DNA of 64,000 nucleotides from contig NW_020825288.1 in NCBI RefSeq assembly GCF_003286085.1, positions 8,928,001 through 8,992,000 on the forward strand, in the 5' to 3' direction. This DNA comes from Drosophila persimilis. Taxonomy: Eukaryota > Arthropoda > Insecta > Diptera > Drosophilidae. Every line of letters begins with the position of its first letter. Within the stretch, counting starts at the first letter, position 1. Below are positions 47,013 through 60,945 of this stretch, in pieces. The position numbers were made by a program, and so were the translations under genes. A model generated the notes under the pieces. That model worked only from the letters and a program-made list of their open reading frames with translations, was not told where the DNA came from and did not search any database.

Positions 47013-48191
47013 ATGTACATAATTGGATTACTCGTGTGCGCGGGCATGTTGATGACGCTTCTCGACGGCATCGAGGGCGTCGAATTCTATACGGAAAAGC
47101 GTAAGTGCATCGTTAATGTGTGTGTGTGAGGGTATGGCAAAGGTTAACTCTTGTCGGAAAATTACCTCAAATCATGTTGCACCTTGTCTAATGCGGAAAC
47201 TTTTAATATTACAGCCGCTTACCTTGAATCGTGTCGGATCTATGAGCCCGAGTTCACCAACTGCTCAACACGTTCGATTCAGAAATTCATGAATCAGGTA
47301 ATCAAAGGTGAGGCTACAGCTTATCAAAACTTTCCTCGCTCATGGAAATGTTTCATTCGAAAGGTATACCCGAGATATATGAATCTTTTGGACCCATTGA
47401 CCCCATGAAACAGGATCAGCTGGTGTTCAAGCAGGACAACAGCGATATTGCCACCATTTCGGCCAATCTTACGGAGATGCTGATACACGGCTTTGGCAAG
47501 ATGGTGATCAAGGAGAGCAAGTGAGTATCGATTGCATCGCCTCGCACTTGGCAACAGTGTTCGCATATCGAGAGCGAACAAAAGCTGTTTCGTGGAGGTT
47601 TTTGGTGTGGAACATTGGATTGATTTGAATCTTATTCAAGGGTCAGCAAAAAAGACTTTAGCTGGCTGACAAAGATCTACTTGCCAACAATGCGCTTGGA
47701 TTGCAAATATAAAATGATCGGACGCATTCTGCTAGTGCCCCTCCGAGGAGGTGGCAACATGTCCATGGAAATAGGTAAATATATCTGTATAATGGTAAAT
47801 CAGTCACAGTTAAACAACTGAGCTTTACTGATATATAGATGACCTCAACATACTGATGAGCACCAAGACACACCTCTACGAGAGGGGCGGTTACACCTTC
47901 TACAACGTGACATCGGTGCGGGTGAGCCTGAAGGTCGGAAAGGTAAAGACCAATATGGAGAATCTGTTCAATGGCCGCAGCAAGGAGGTGGAGCGCGGCA
48001 CCAATCAGTTCTTCAACGACAATTGGCGGGATCTGTTCGAGGCATTGCGTCCTCTGGTCGCCGAGACTGTGGAACGGACGCTGCTGAAGCTGCTGCAGAA
48101 GGTGTTCAATCTGATACCCGCCAACTTTTTCGTGGAGGACATACCCAACTCCCTGACCCTGTACGGCCGAAAGACGGAAATGATCGCGTAG
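47013..48191 (+). CDS. takeout/JHBP-family secreted protein, copy C
   Basis: Five exons: 47013-47100, 47215-47307, 47364-47520, 47641-47774 and 47839-48191; 274 residues. A signal peptide (LLVCAGMLMTLLDGIEG-like) precedes ESCRIYEPEFTNCSTRS with the conserved cysteine pair. The C-terminal family blocks are NLFNGRSKEVERGTNQFFND, NWRDLFEALRP and IPANFFVEDIP, nearly identical to copy B. A 56-nt intron (47308-47363, phase 1) splits what is one exon in A and B; splicing restores the frame to GIPEIYESFGP. AATAAA at 48271-48276. It converges on the carbonic anhydrase, with stop codons only 156 bp apart. Confidence 0.88.
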
Positions 48192-48347
48192 GAAGAAGAG
48201 TGTTTGTTTAATTTATACCCTGGATGGTGTTCCAGCTGCTTACGGCTAACTGTTAGTGTAAAGTACGAGTAATAAATGCTAATCTTAGAAGGTAACCTAA
48301 ACATGGCATGGCACAGTGCTCCTGCTACATCCGGCCACAGTTCGAGT

Positions 48348-51216
48348 TCAGTAGAACCAGTCGTACTTGAGATAGTCGCCCTCGTGCTTTAGGGCCGCAA
48401 TCGAGGTGTGCCGCACGTGTCCGGTGCGTGCAAAGATTCGTCGATTGCCCACCGGCTGCAGGGTTCGGAAGTTGTCCACCAGCGCCCCATCCTGCGTGTC
48501 CGACAGCTGACGGAAGCGAGAGATCTGCTTCGGGGAGATGGGAATGGGATCGGAGTACAGGATCCAGGTGACGGCCTCCGAGCAGGGAGGCGTTGTCAGG
48601 GAACCTAAAATGAAACCAGAGACAGCCAAAGATTAATAGAGATTTGTCATCTCGGATAAACATCTGTTGTTATTGACATCGATTCGCTGTCATCTAATCA
48701 GTGGGCTTTCAATTCCACTTAGAGCCTCGCCTGAATGCTAATTGGGTGTGCACATAGATGCTTAATAGTAGATGCTCCCACCCCCTGGGATACGTACCCT
48801 TGTAGGTGTAGAACTTGTCCACGTCGACGCCGGCTATCAGGGATGACAGGGAGAAGGTGACATTGAGGGTGGCCTCCTGGTTGGCGTCGGCTATCAAATG
48901 CAGATGACGATTAATGGTCACCAGACCCTGACCCTCGTCCTCGTCGAGCTGTGGGGATTCGGGTAGATAGACGTAATGGGTTAACAAATCATTCGCGTTG
49001 TTGTTCCTTTCTCAAATCTGTACTCACATTGAAGAAGAATCCGAGAACGGCAGCGCCATCAGGATGATTGAGAGCCTCCCCGATAGTCGCGTACTTCTTG
49101 TTGCGATGCACAATGTGCATCTCCATGGTGTAGCGGATGTCGTTGATGACGTGCTCGGAGCCACGGTTGTTCTTGTCGCCCCAGTGGAAGTGCAGGCCCT
49201 CCACCTCGTATTCGCCGGACAGCTTCGCCCCCCGAATGTAGGGCAGGAAGTCCTCCTCCGCGTTGCTCGCATTGACCTTGGGTATACCGATGGAGACTGC
49301 AAGAGCATGGCCCATCAATCAACAATCCACCGTCACTGGACAAACGTCTTTCTCTCTCTCACTCGCTCTCCACTTACCCGTGTGTCCGTTGTTGACCATT
49401 TTCAGGGGATACGGCAGAAGGTTGTGGTAGCCAATCATATCCACGGCAGGCATATGTACGGGTATGGTCTGCAAAAGGGATAATTACGGCCGATTAGTTG
49501 TCTTCTTTAGTGGGCTTACGAGGTAATTAGGCGGCCTCTTACCCGGCTCGTGGTGATAGCAATGGGCGACTGTGTCTTGCCGGCACAGTGGCCATGGTGG
49601 CGGGCCCAGCGTCGTTGGTTGGGCTCCGAGTAGCCAAACACATGACTGCTGACAGCTGGAAAGGACATCAGGAAACGGTTTGGTTAGCAAGATGATCCTT
49701 AATGAAACAAAGCCTGTTCCCCCTTGGAATGTTCACCGATTAAAGTGTTTTCCCCATTTGCAGACACCCCGTCATCGTATTGAACGATCACGTGCCGAGT
49801 GTCTTTCACCCCGCACCCATTTCGACCTTCTCGCGGATCCTATCTCTGACATGTAGGAGCACTTGTGAATTACGGCATAATAGATGGCACAGCAAACAAA
49901 TATGAAATGTTTTTCTGCGGCAGTCAATGGACGGACAGACAGACAGACAAGTGGCTAAATCTATGGGAAAACAACACACAGAAGGCACAAAGAGCATGAG
50001 CCCCAAGGGCACGTTCTGGCCGACAAATTAGATATCGCAGTGTTGATTTAGATATATGTAGTATTGTACGATAGATAATGGTGAGCGCAAATAATTTTCA
50101 TTAATTTTCACAGCTAGCGAACGAAAGTTACGCGAACAATTCCATGAAATGTTCCGCTAAGGCGAAAGGAAATACTTGTTTAAAGGCTAATTTGCATGTG
50201 ATTGGTGATAATTTCTGTTTGAAAAGCTTCGATCCAAATTAACATATCATATGACACTGTTTTCCATTGAGCGGCGATGGGGAAGGAGACAGAGAGAGAG
50301 AGAGGGAGAGAGTGTCTGCAGAACTTTTTGGTGTTGCTGTTTGTGGCAATACGAGTCCCAGTTTGATAAATTAGTTTAATTAGTTGGTTTATTTATTATA
50401 ATATTATGAATATTATTTATTTGTGGCGCGCTTATAATTGGTTGGGTAATCAATTAATTCAATTTATTCTCCTGTCATCTATGACCATTAGATATTATGT
50501 CATCCACCAAGTACATATACCATTTAATTTCATTATTTTGTGACAAGTGTGTTGTAAACAAATTTCGCCGATAGATAGATACTCGTACTCGTAGATAAAA
50601 TAGATTGCGGAGCTCGTACGCTCGTATAATCAAATTAAAGATTACTTTTAAGGATCCTAGAGATCTTCCGATTATAATCAATCAAATGTTATCTACATAC
50701 AAAGATACCATTTACATGTTATGCAAGTTCCCATAATAGAACAATCTAAGTAATTCGCCGCACCATGTATGACCATGCTATCTATCAAAATCAATGGGTT
50801 GCCATAAAATGTACTAATTGACAGTTTCAAGTGTAATAAATACCATTCAACTGCTCGAAATTAGATTCGTGGAGTGCGTACTTATGACTGTTAATGCCGA
50901 GATCCCTCCCGCGAATGACAGGGGAACCCGCCGAATCAGCCAACATATTTACTCGTAATAGATACGAGTATGAGGTGTCACACATCTGGCAATAATTAAA
51001 CGACGAAATTTCAACGGAATAGATATCGATTTATGGTCGCTATTTCTGTACTATCGTACAAAAACAATATGAATCACATTACAGTGGATCAAACACGAAA
51101 TGACATACAAAATACTTTAGAACTTTAACTTCAAATCCGTATCCTTGAACTCAATAATTACCTTGAGACCAGCAGATCACCAAGAACGAAGCCTCGAATA
51201 TTATAGCCAATTTCAT
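48348..51216 (-). CDS. secreted alpha-carbonic anhydrase
   Basis: Catalyses reversible CO2 hydration outside the cell. Exons: 51216-51162, 49655-49543, 49468-49378, 49296-49028, 48948-48798 and 48604-48348; 311 residues, all phases consistent. The signal peptide (MKLAIIFEASFLVICWSQ) is encoded by a separate first exon, with a 1.5-kb intron. The three zinc ligands are present in LHFHW (His122, His124) and MEMHIVH (His147). The proton-shuttle His is in NNGHTV (about His85), and the Thr of the SLTTPPC block is kept, so it should be active. There is no hydrophobic C-terminal tail, hence probably soluble. Which numbered fly CAH it is was not decided; melanogaster CG6074 beside eater is a likely counterpart by gene order. 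Confidence 0.9.
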
Positions 51217-54131
51217 GGTTGAGTTGATTATTGTTATTTAGATGTATCTATTGTTTAATGAGAACTGAGCTCCTTTTAAGCGATTGTAGCACCTTACGAT
51301 CGGGTGACAGATTCTAAACTGCGCGGACGTTCCGTTTGCGAGGCACCTTCACAACTTCCTCAGCAGGCAGTCAACGAACTACTTGAAAATTCGAAAGCTG
51401 AAATCCCCGCCCGAAGCGCGTGCACCGCACACAGATACACTTGCACACACACACGCACACACATGGGCTTCGAGGCGCACGAACAGCCGCCGCCGACGAC
51501 GATCGATCGACCGATGGATGGATGGAGTGCTCTGCTGCCTGCGTAACTCTGTCGGGGATCGGGGAAATCGGAAGGTGCAATAGAATGACCAAAAATCTAA
51601 ATTGATGCACCACACTGCGTATACTTGACGTGGCAAGAGCCGCCTGCCGATAGAGCCTCCTGGGCAAAGGCCACAGACCGAATCGATCCCACGGGCGTGC
51701 GAGTGCGAGTGTGATTGTCAAAATCAAACGGAAAAATTCGTCATAATTCGCACCTAATGCCAATGGCAAACACCAGAGTGGTAACTGCTTTCGATCATTT
51801 TTGATAATATTTTGTTTTGCATACAATTTTACTGATTTATTTATTTGCATAAGGCCAAAACGGGGCTGGAACGGGGGTGTTCTTGGTGGTAGCCGTTACT
51901 AAGCCAACAAGTCGCGACGTCATGCAGAAAGCCGCTAATTGAACGCGGGGTCTTCAGAGCACACCGAACATCCGTCGCCAGCAATCGGGGCAAAACAGAA
52001 CAAATTCATTGAGCGTTTTTCGCACGTTTTACAGTTTTTGCGTTCGAAAAACTCTAGTTTTTTGTATGAGCGGGCGATCTGTAACGTCGCATTTACACTT
52101 GTATAGGAAGTTCGTGATCTACATGAGAATGTGGGAATCGTAAATGGCATATAGAACAAACTGATAGCTATTTATATCTTTATGATAGGCTATGCACAGC
52201 CACGCGAAGTCAGGTAGTTGGAATTGATCGATATGTCTGGGAATTTGAATGCCAAGGCTTACAGCGGACTTCCATTGGAGTGGGCCATATTGCTGAATTT
52301 GGGGTTCTTCCAAGGAGAAGTCTGACACTCAACCAGTCCAATTAAAATCGTTTAATCGCGTATTGCCATTAATTTTGGTTACCAGTTCTAGTCGGTCCAT
52401 TCAGCTTGGCTCTCCGCTGCCCCATTTAATTGTTTGAACACGATTCTGATTGTTTAGAGCCTCGCATCATCATCATTGCCCAAAAAGGTGTCAATCTTCG
52501 ATGTTCGGCCAGCAAACAATCGTATGATTATCACATGAGCAGCTTGGACAAAGGACTGCCCCATCATCATCCCACATCGATGGGCTTCTTCCAACCAGGC
52601 CAATTGATAATGCAAACTGCTGACAAAACACTGATCTACAGATAAACCACCTCATTATTTGCTAGATTACGCCTTCGAATCGATCAACTAAGTCAACTGC
52701 CACTCGGCAAATATGTAGGTAAATATGAATACGAGTGGTAGAATAATTAATCAAATATGTTTTTCCTTTTGTGTGGCGGCACAGCACTCACGTGACTGCA
52801 ATTAGCAACTGCAAAGTAAACTGTTGTTTATCAGCCACCGGGACTTGTGACTAGAACTAGACTAGAGATAGTCGTTTAACCAAGTAGTTACTCTCCGAAC
52901 ATCATTGTGTATTCACAGAACGCACCAATAACTCAATTATTAAGCTATCATCAGAATCCAATTCAAATTGACGCGATTTTATGACCGATCTGTCTGGTAA
53001 TAAGTAAATTCCCGATCCCATGCATATGCTTAAAAAACCATTAAAAGGGGCGCTTAAATCTGGCGCATACAAATTAGGCCAGCGAAACAGGCGGACGGGC
53101 ACACATCGGCGTGTTCTCTCCACCTACTAGTTATGCATAGATTCGGCGCACCTGCGGGACGCGACGCCGTGCCAGGCATCCTCAATACGCGCTACAGTTT
53201 TATCAATTAAAAAACACCTACATATATAGACGCGAACGCGGGGTCTGGTGCTCCGTATGGAATACTCTATCGGTAGCCAGATATAAGTAGTGCTGACGTC
53301 ATGCTGCCCGCCGCCCACGGACATGTCCGAAATGTCAGAGGGGAGTTTATTTTTGGCCAGAAATCGCATTCCCTGTCCACGCGGGGGCTTAAAAATAGAA
53401 AACGTTCCAGGTAAACCACACATTGATTATCAGTTATAATTGATTAGCGGAGGGACGCTGTCGGATAGGATTTTGTTGCCCTAACTTTTACAATTGATTC
53501 CCTGAAGAATGCCTTATCGAGTGTTTTACCGTATCTCCTGGCCAGATCTTGCGGCATACTTTTGCGGGCAGCGCCTAAAAGTCACTATGAAACGTACAAA
53601 ATCTTTATTACAATTGCAAATAATTAATTAAATACCATAATGAATAATTTAAATAATGGGGGGACAAACATCGTGTAAAGTAACAAATTTCAAATGCAAC
53701 AAAATATTGGTTAAGGAACCGCTTTAAATGGCAGATTTAGAGGTTAGGATTCCAACTTTGGTAAATAGTTTTTGACTTTTGACTTTTTGGTCGAGAATTT
53801 ACAAAATCAGTCGAAATAAGGTCTAAGAAGCGTTTTGTCGAAACTAAAAACTACTATTCGACGTGTTTTGCACTTAAGGTCAACGCTGTATGTAGATGTA
53901 CATATAAATATAAAAGATTTCACTTAATTTCAAGAAAGTCACACGGTTACATTTTGACTTTTTGCTTATTCTGGTTATCTTTTTGGTAGATTCACCGATT
54001 GGATGGAAAGTTCTTTCCACAATTCTCCTATCAGCTGCTTTGTAAATATAAATATAGAAAAGGTTCAACTTTATCTCCACTGAGTCGTGATGTGGTCCAT
54101 GTGATGCATGTTTCTGGTTTGTCATAGTCCT
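51217..54131. other. intergenic, no supported gene
   Basis: Holds the carbonic anhydrase upstream region (Inr-like CTCAGTTC about 50 bp before the ATG) and the genderblind 3' UTR; minus-strand AATAAA near 53604-53609 would give a 3' UTR of about 0.5 kb. A short CA repeat lies at about 51442-51464. Nothing else could be supported. Confidence 0.5.
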
Positions 54132-56473
54132 TTAGTCCTCTTTCTGCTCCTTGGCGGACAGGAAGAGCTTCTGGCACGTGTAGGTCAGAGAGTCTATAAA
54201 AGCAAACGTAATAAACCCGTAAAAATGCTATACACATGAGAGCGTAGGAAGAAAAACTCACCAATCGTGTGCTGCACCCATTTCGGTTTATTCTGCCACA
54301 CGACTCCCACATAATAGAATGGTATGCCAATTAGGGTGATTAATACACCCATTCCGACCTCGTAGGGCGCCACATAGATGGGCACGACAACAAGGAAGGC
54401 GCAGACGACGACAAACACTGCGGGTATCCACAAAGAGACCTGTCCACCAAGCAATGAAATGGCAATAGATTATATAATATTCATGACTCCACACCGCTGG
54501 CTAAACTCACTTTAATTGGCCTCTCCATGCAGGGGCGTGTGTAGCGGAAGTATAGGACAGCCGACACCGAGAGCATGATGAAGAACGACTCCACAATGCT
54601 GCTATAGGTGATCAGTACATAAACATCGCTCACCACGAGCATCACAATGGAGAGAAAACACTACGAACGGGAGGGGAGAACAGAACCAATTACAAGGCAA
54701 TTCGAATACTTCTTTTGTGCGCCAATTTGTGGGCCACACTCACCAGAAAGACCAGCGACGGCAGGGGAGTATAGCTCTTCACACTTATGTGGGACAGAAT
54801 CGCCGGCATGTGGCCATTGCGGGCGCCTACAAAGCACATGCGCGACGAGGTCATAATGTGCACTGAGAGGCCGCCAAAGGCAGAGATGGCCACCATGACG
54901 GGTATGATCAAAGAAAATCCACCGAGAATTTTATTGCCAAATGTCTGCAGAGAGAAAAGAGAGAAGAGTGTGTTTTATATTCCGGCTTCGATTGATGCAC
55001 ACAATTGGTTAAGTGATGCTCACCACAGCAATGGCATTGGATGCCATCATCTCGGATGGGGAGAGAACTGCCAGATAGGCCATATTGGCCAGCACATAGA
55101 TACCGGTGACCAGAGGCAAGGAAATGTAAATAGCACGTGGCAGATTGCGGTAGGGGTCGCGCAGCTCCTCCGTCATGAAGTTCAAATAGTTCCAGCCGGC
55201 ATACGAAAAGATGCCCGAGTAGAAAGCCACCGACAGCTTGCCGGGGTCAGTCTGAGTGTTCTCGAAGGGCTTATCAAAGTTCTCCACATGGCCCATTAGC
55301 ATCCACACCAGGCCAACGATAATTATCAGCACGAGGGCGGCAATCTTCGTAAACATGATGATGTTCTGCATCTTCGTTGTCACTTTCATGTAGTACGAAT
55401 TTAGGTAGGTGAGGAAGCATATAGTGACGGCAGCCAGCAGCTGCAGGGCAATTTTCGGTATCTCGCAGGCGCTATCGAAGAATGGTTCCAGCACATAGGA
55501 TGCAAACGTCAGTCCCATAATGGCATTCGTCGTGGGTCTGCAAAAACAAAACAGAGAAGAGATAAGCAAATCGCACCGAATCGTTGGAAAGTTTACTCCG
55601 GCTGAATTCTGAGATTATCTCTGATCATTATCTTGTCACAGACTTTAATGCAAACGAATGTTTGGTCTTATCGGCGATTCAAAATAGCAAAAATACCAAA
55701 CAGTAAAACAGTTAATGCAACACAGACATGGCATGGTCCCCCCCCAATAAATCCATTTGTGGCGTTTCGATGTGTAGGTACCGTGCCGGTGATAGATTAC
55801 AGGTGATAATGAATGTGTTTCTGTTTTCATGAAATCGCTGGCTTAACCTTGACAGACAGCACGCACTAACTACAGACTGGTTGTTTCCATGTCGATCCGA
55901 ACCCGTGCCTCAGCCCGGCCCAGCCCGTCCCTCAGTGATCTAATCTGTTCCAGCGATCCAATTAAGTAATTGACCCCATCTGAAATTGAAGCCGAGAGAA
56001 TCTAATTAAACCAAAAGAGACACTCACACAAATATCATCATTGCATCCCAGAGATACAGGAAAGCCGGCAGTGATCCGTATGCCTCGAAGATGTACGCGT
56101 AATCTCCGCCCGACTTCGGTATGGCAGTGCCCAGTTCCGCGTAGCAAAGAGCTCCAATCATGGACAGCAGGCCGCACAGCACCCAAATGACGAGTGAAGC
56201 GCCCACCGATTCCACCTCTCGGAGCACACCCTTGGGCGAAACGAATATTCCAGAGCCAAATATGATGCCAAGGATGATGGCCACGCCTTCCAGCAGGCCC
56301 AGCTGTTTCTTCATCACCACGCGACTGCTGTCCGACTCGGCGGAGCCCTCGCGTTGTGGATCCTTGACACCTGCCGACGCCCCCGCAGCGGGAACAATGC
56401 TGGGCGGATTATCAGAGCTGGGGGTAAGCAGAACCATTTCGCTGGTGGGCGACTGCAGCTCGTTGGAAGGCAT
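54132..56473 (-). CDS. gb: genderblind, xCT-like amino-acid exchanger (light subunit of system xc-)
   Basis: A 12-TM LAT/APC-family transporter; the fly protein is a glial cystine/glutamate exchanger controlling extracellular glutamate. Exons: 56473-56028, 55537-55024, 54944-54744, 54660-54511, 54439-54262 and 54193-54132; 516 residues, phases consistent. A cytoplasmic N-terminal tail of about 55 residues is followed by [20 protein letters not shown], the family TM1 with GSGIF just after, then GALCYAELG and SGGDYAYI in TM2-3. TM6 has the [11 protein letters not shown] motif. The protein ends [12 protein letters not shown]. The order gb-NKAP-ZDHHC16-CFAP58 agrees with the 97E locus. A TATA box lies at 56621-56630 and a Motif 1 element further upstream. 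Confidence 0.92.
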
Positions 56474-56620
56474 GATGATGTGATGTGATGTCCGCAGCCG
56501 ACGGCAAACACTATCTACGCACGCAACTGTCGACGGTCGAAGCAGAAATGGACTACGGAGCCTCCTCGGCCAGTGTCCAGCTAATTGATTAAGCGCCGCA
56601 AGTAGAGTGTGTGTGTGTGT

Positions 56621-56630
56621 TATTTATATA
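56621..56630 (-). promoter_or_regulatory. TATA box, proximal gb promoter
   Basis: TATATAAATA on the minus strand about 150 bp upstream of the gb ATG; transcription would start near 56595. Confidence 0.5.
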
Positions 56631-57012
56631 AGGGCTTGTCTGTGTGTGGGTGTGTGGGCTGCTTCAATTGTCGTTGGCGGCTTATCATTCATTTACTCTC
56701 ACTCTCGCCCTCTGCTTCTTGCCAACACACAACCATATTCTTCTTATCTGCCGGTTAGCGGACTTTGTTTTGCTCTGCGCTTCGTGTGTGTTGCTATCTC
56801 GCTTGCACTTCGAGGGGCACTTCTACTTTGCCGCGTTTAGCATGTGCAAAATGCTACTTTTGCTACAAATTTGCGATTTTCCAGATGAAGGGCGATGATT
56901 GCTAATTAACTAATGTCGCTTTAACCATGTAATTATGTAATTTTATTATAAATCAATTAAATTAGGACACTTTTTTTGCTGAGTTTTTTAACCCCACGTT
57001 TTCAGCAATACG

Positions 57013-57024
57013 GCAGTGTGACCA
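57013..57024 (-). promoter_or_regulatory. Ohler Motif 1 (M1BP site), possible distal gb promoter
   Basis: TGGTCACACTG on the minus strand is an exact match to the core-promoter Motif 1 consensus (YGGTCACACTR). It lies 150 bp 3' of the NKAP stop codon and 540 bp upstream of the gb ATG, in gb orientation. Motif 1 normally sits at the transcription start of housekeeping genes. Confidence 0.5.
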
Positions 57025-57170
57025 TACGATGGCAAAATACAAAATACCAAAGTTTCAGCGGATGGAACAGGGTGTTTTATTTTTAAATGTTACATTATTT
57101 TTACAAGAAAATAAGTTTTTGTTCTTTTTACAACTTCCGTCTTTTCCTTGGATTAATAGTTGCTGTACGT

Positions 57171-59126
<1,956 letters not shown>

Positions 59127-60579
59127 ATGGTGCGGATAACGTGGCGTGGCAACTCCACGCAGGAGCTGCTGTAAGTCGCATTTTCTTGCTGGAGGAACCG
59201 TTTGTAATTGTTTTGTTATTGTTTTAGCTCGTCGTGTCGGCTGCGTTGGTCCTACATGAAGCACTGCTGGCACTCGCTCACCTTCAATGCCCATATGAAC
59301 AGCTCCTATGCCTCGGATGTGTGCATGACACCCATCTTTTGGGTTGTGGACAACTACACCCACTGCCTGGGACCGGTACACAGGATAGAACCATATACTG
59401 CTAACCATTATGCTGATGCTGTATCCTCTTTCAGTTCTTTGTGATCGGAGTAGCTTGTCTGACCACTGCCGTCGTCAGCATTGCCTATTGGATTGGGTTC
59501 CCATTTTGGTTGGCCAAGGGCCAGTTGGCCTTGGCATTTGTTCTAATCGTCGGCAATTGGCTGCTCTTGAATGTCATATTCCACTATGTGATGGCTGTGA
59601 TCACACCGCCCGGCCATCCGCCTGAGGGTGTATTGCTGGTGGAGGCAGTCACCATGTGTGGCAAGTGTGTGACTCCCAAACCGCCACGGACCCATCATTG
59701 TTCGGTGTGCAATCGCTGTGTGCTGAAAATGGATCACCACTGCCGTAGGTATATCAACTTTCAACCAATCCCCTGATATCTTTGAGTGTGCTCTTTCCAC
59801 ATAGCCTGGCTAAACAATTGTGTGGGTTATGGAAATCATCGCTACTTCTTCCTCTATATGCTTTACACCACGTTGGGTTGCCTATTTCTCATTTTGTTCG
59901 GCCTGGAGATTGGGTACAAGTATCTTTGGCTTGATCACGGGGAAAATTGGACAGAGCTCGAGCCCCTAGTGGGGCAGCCAGTGAAGTTTAACCTCAGTGG
60001 ACACATTATTCCAGTGGTAATTCCATTAAAGAATCGTAGAGTGAATATTTAATCTTTTATCTATAATCGTTTTATCCATATGCCATTGTAGACACATCCC
60101 CATGAGTACGATGAGTTTGATCTGCCACCAGCCGTACACAATCTGCCCACGCCTGTCCTGGACACAGATGCCCCATCGCCTGGCCGGCGAAAGGCCCTGT
60201 GGTTCATGGCCTTCACCAATGTGGCCGTGGTAATAGCCTTAGGCACTCTGTGCGCCTGGCATGCGAAATTAATCACCCGCGGCGAGACAAGCGTGGAGTC
60301 GCACATCAATGAGGCTGAACGCAAACGCTTCCTCAAAGAGCAACGCATTTACATAAATCCGTACAATTTCGGAGCCAAAAAGAACTGGAAAATATTCCTG
60401 GGCCTTGTGCGTGGCAGGTGAGAGTCTTAGTCCCTGCGACTACGGACTGATTTTTCATTGAGTCTACTTGCAGATCCTTTTGGCGCACAGTTCTGTTGCC
60501 CTCGTGGCACAAGCCCGAGGGCAATGGCCTCAGCTTTCACACTGTCCACGATGCTTCCTTCGTGGATGAGTGGCCGTAG
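59127..60579 (+). CDS. ZDHHC16-type palmitoyltransferase
   Basis: Membrane-bound protein S-acyltransferase. Exons: 59127-59170, 59228-59375, 59435-59744, 59805-60016, 60092-60417 and 60474-60579; 381 residues, phases consistent. Two TM helices precede the cysteine-rich domain [20 protein letters not shown]; the catalytic DHHC is at residues 164-167 and its codons are followed immediately by an intron (phase 1), with PWLNNCVG on the next exon. Two more TM helices and a conserved cytosolic tail ([28 protein letters not shown]) follow. That tail and the luminal segment are characteristic of ZDHHC16 (APH2), an ER/Golgi enzyme. By gene order it corresponds to CG5880 of D. melanogaster. Confidence 0.9.
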
Positions 60580-60945
60580 TGTCCTTAGGGACTTTTGTGA
60601 TGTCAAAAACAGTCAATTTAGTGGCATTCCTGCTCTTAAGTTCAATGTCAGTATGCAAATAATTGTGTTCCGTCTTCAGCGCGTAGTCTAGTGTATTAAT
60701 AATTGATATTCCAAAGTTTCCATAAATATAGTAGATAACTTAAGTGATAGATTATTTTTGTTTCCATAACGACTAAGAGCACAAACGCTTCACTTGCACA
60801 GCTGTTTAAAATAAATGACGAAATCCAATCAACAAAATAACCTGTTGTCGTTGCCCCTGGCAGCCTCTGTGCGCCGGTATGGCAACTTGTTGCCAGGACA
60901 AGGGTTTTGTCAATAACTTTACAGACGAAAACCACAAACAGGAAG
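60580..60945. other. 3' UTR of the palmitoyltransferase gene and promoter of CFAP58
   Basis: Only 366 bp separate the stop codon from the next ATG. An AATAAA at about 60810-60815 may end the upstream transcript. A CAGCTG E-box occurs near 60800. The downstream promoter is not recognised. Confidence 0.45.
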
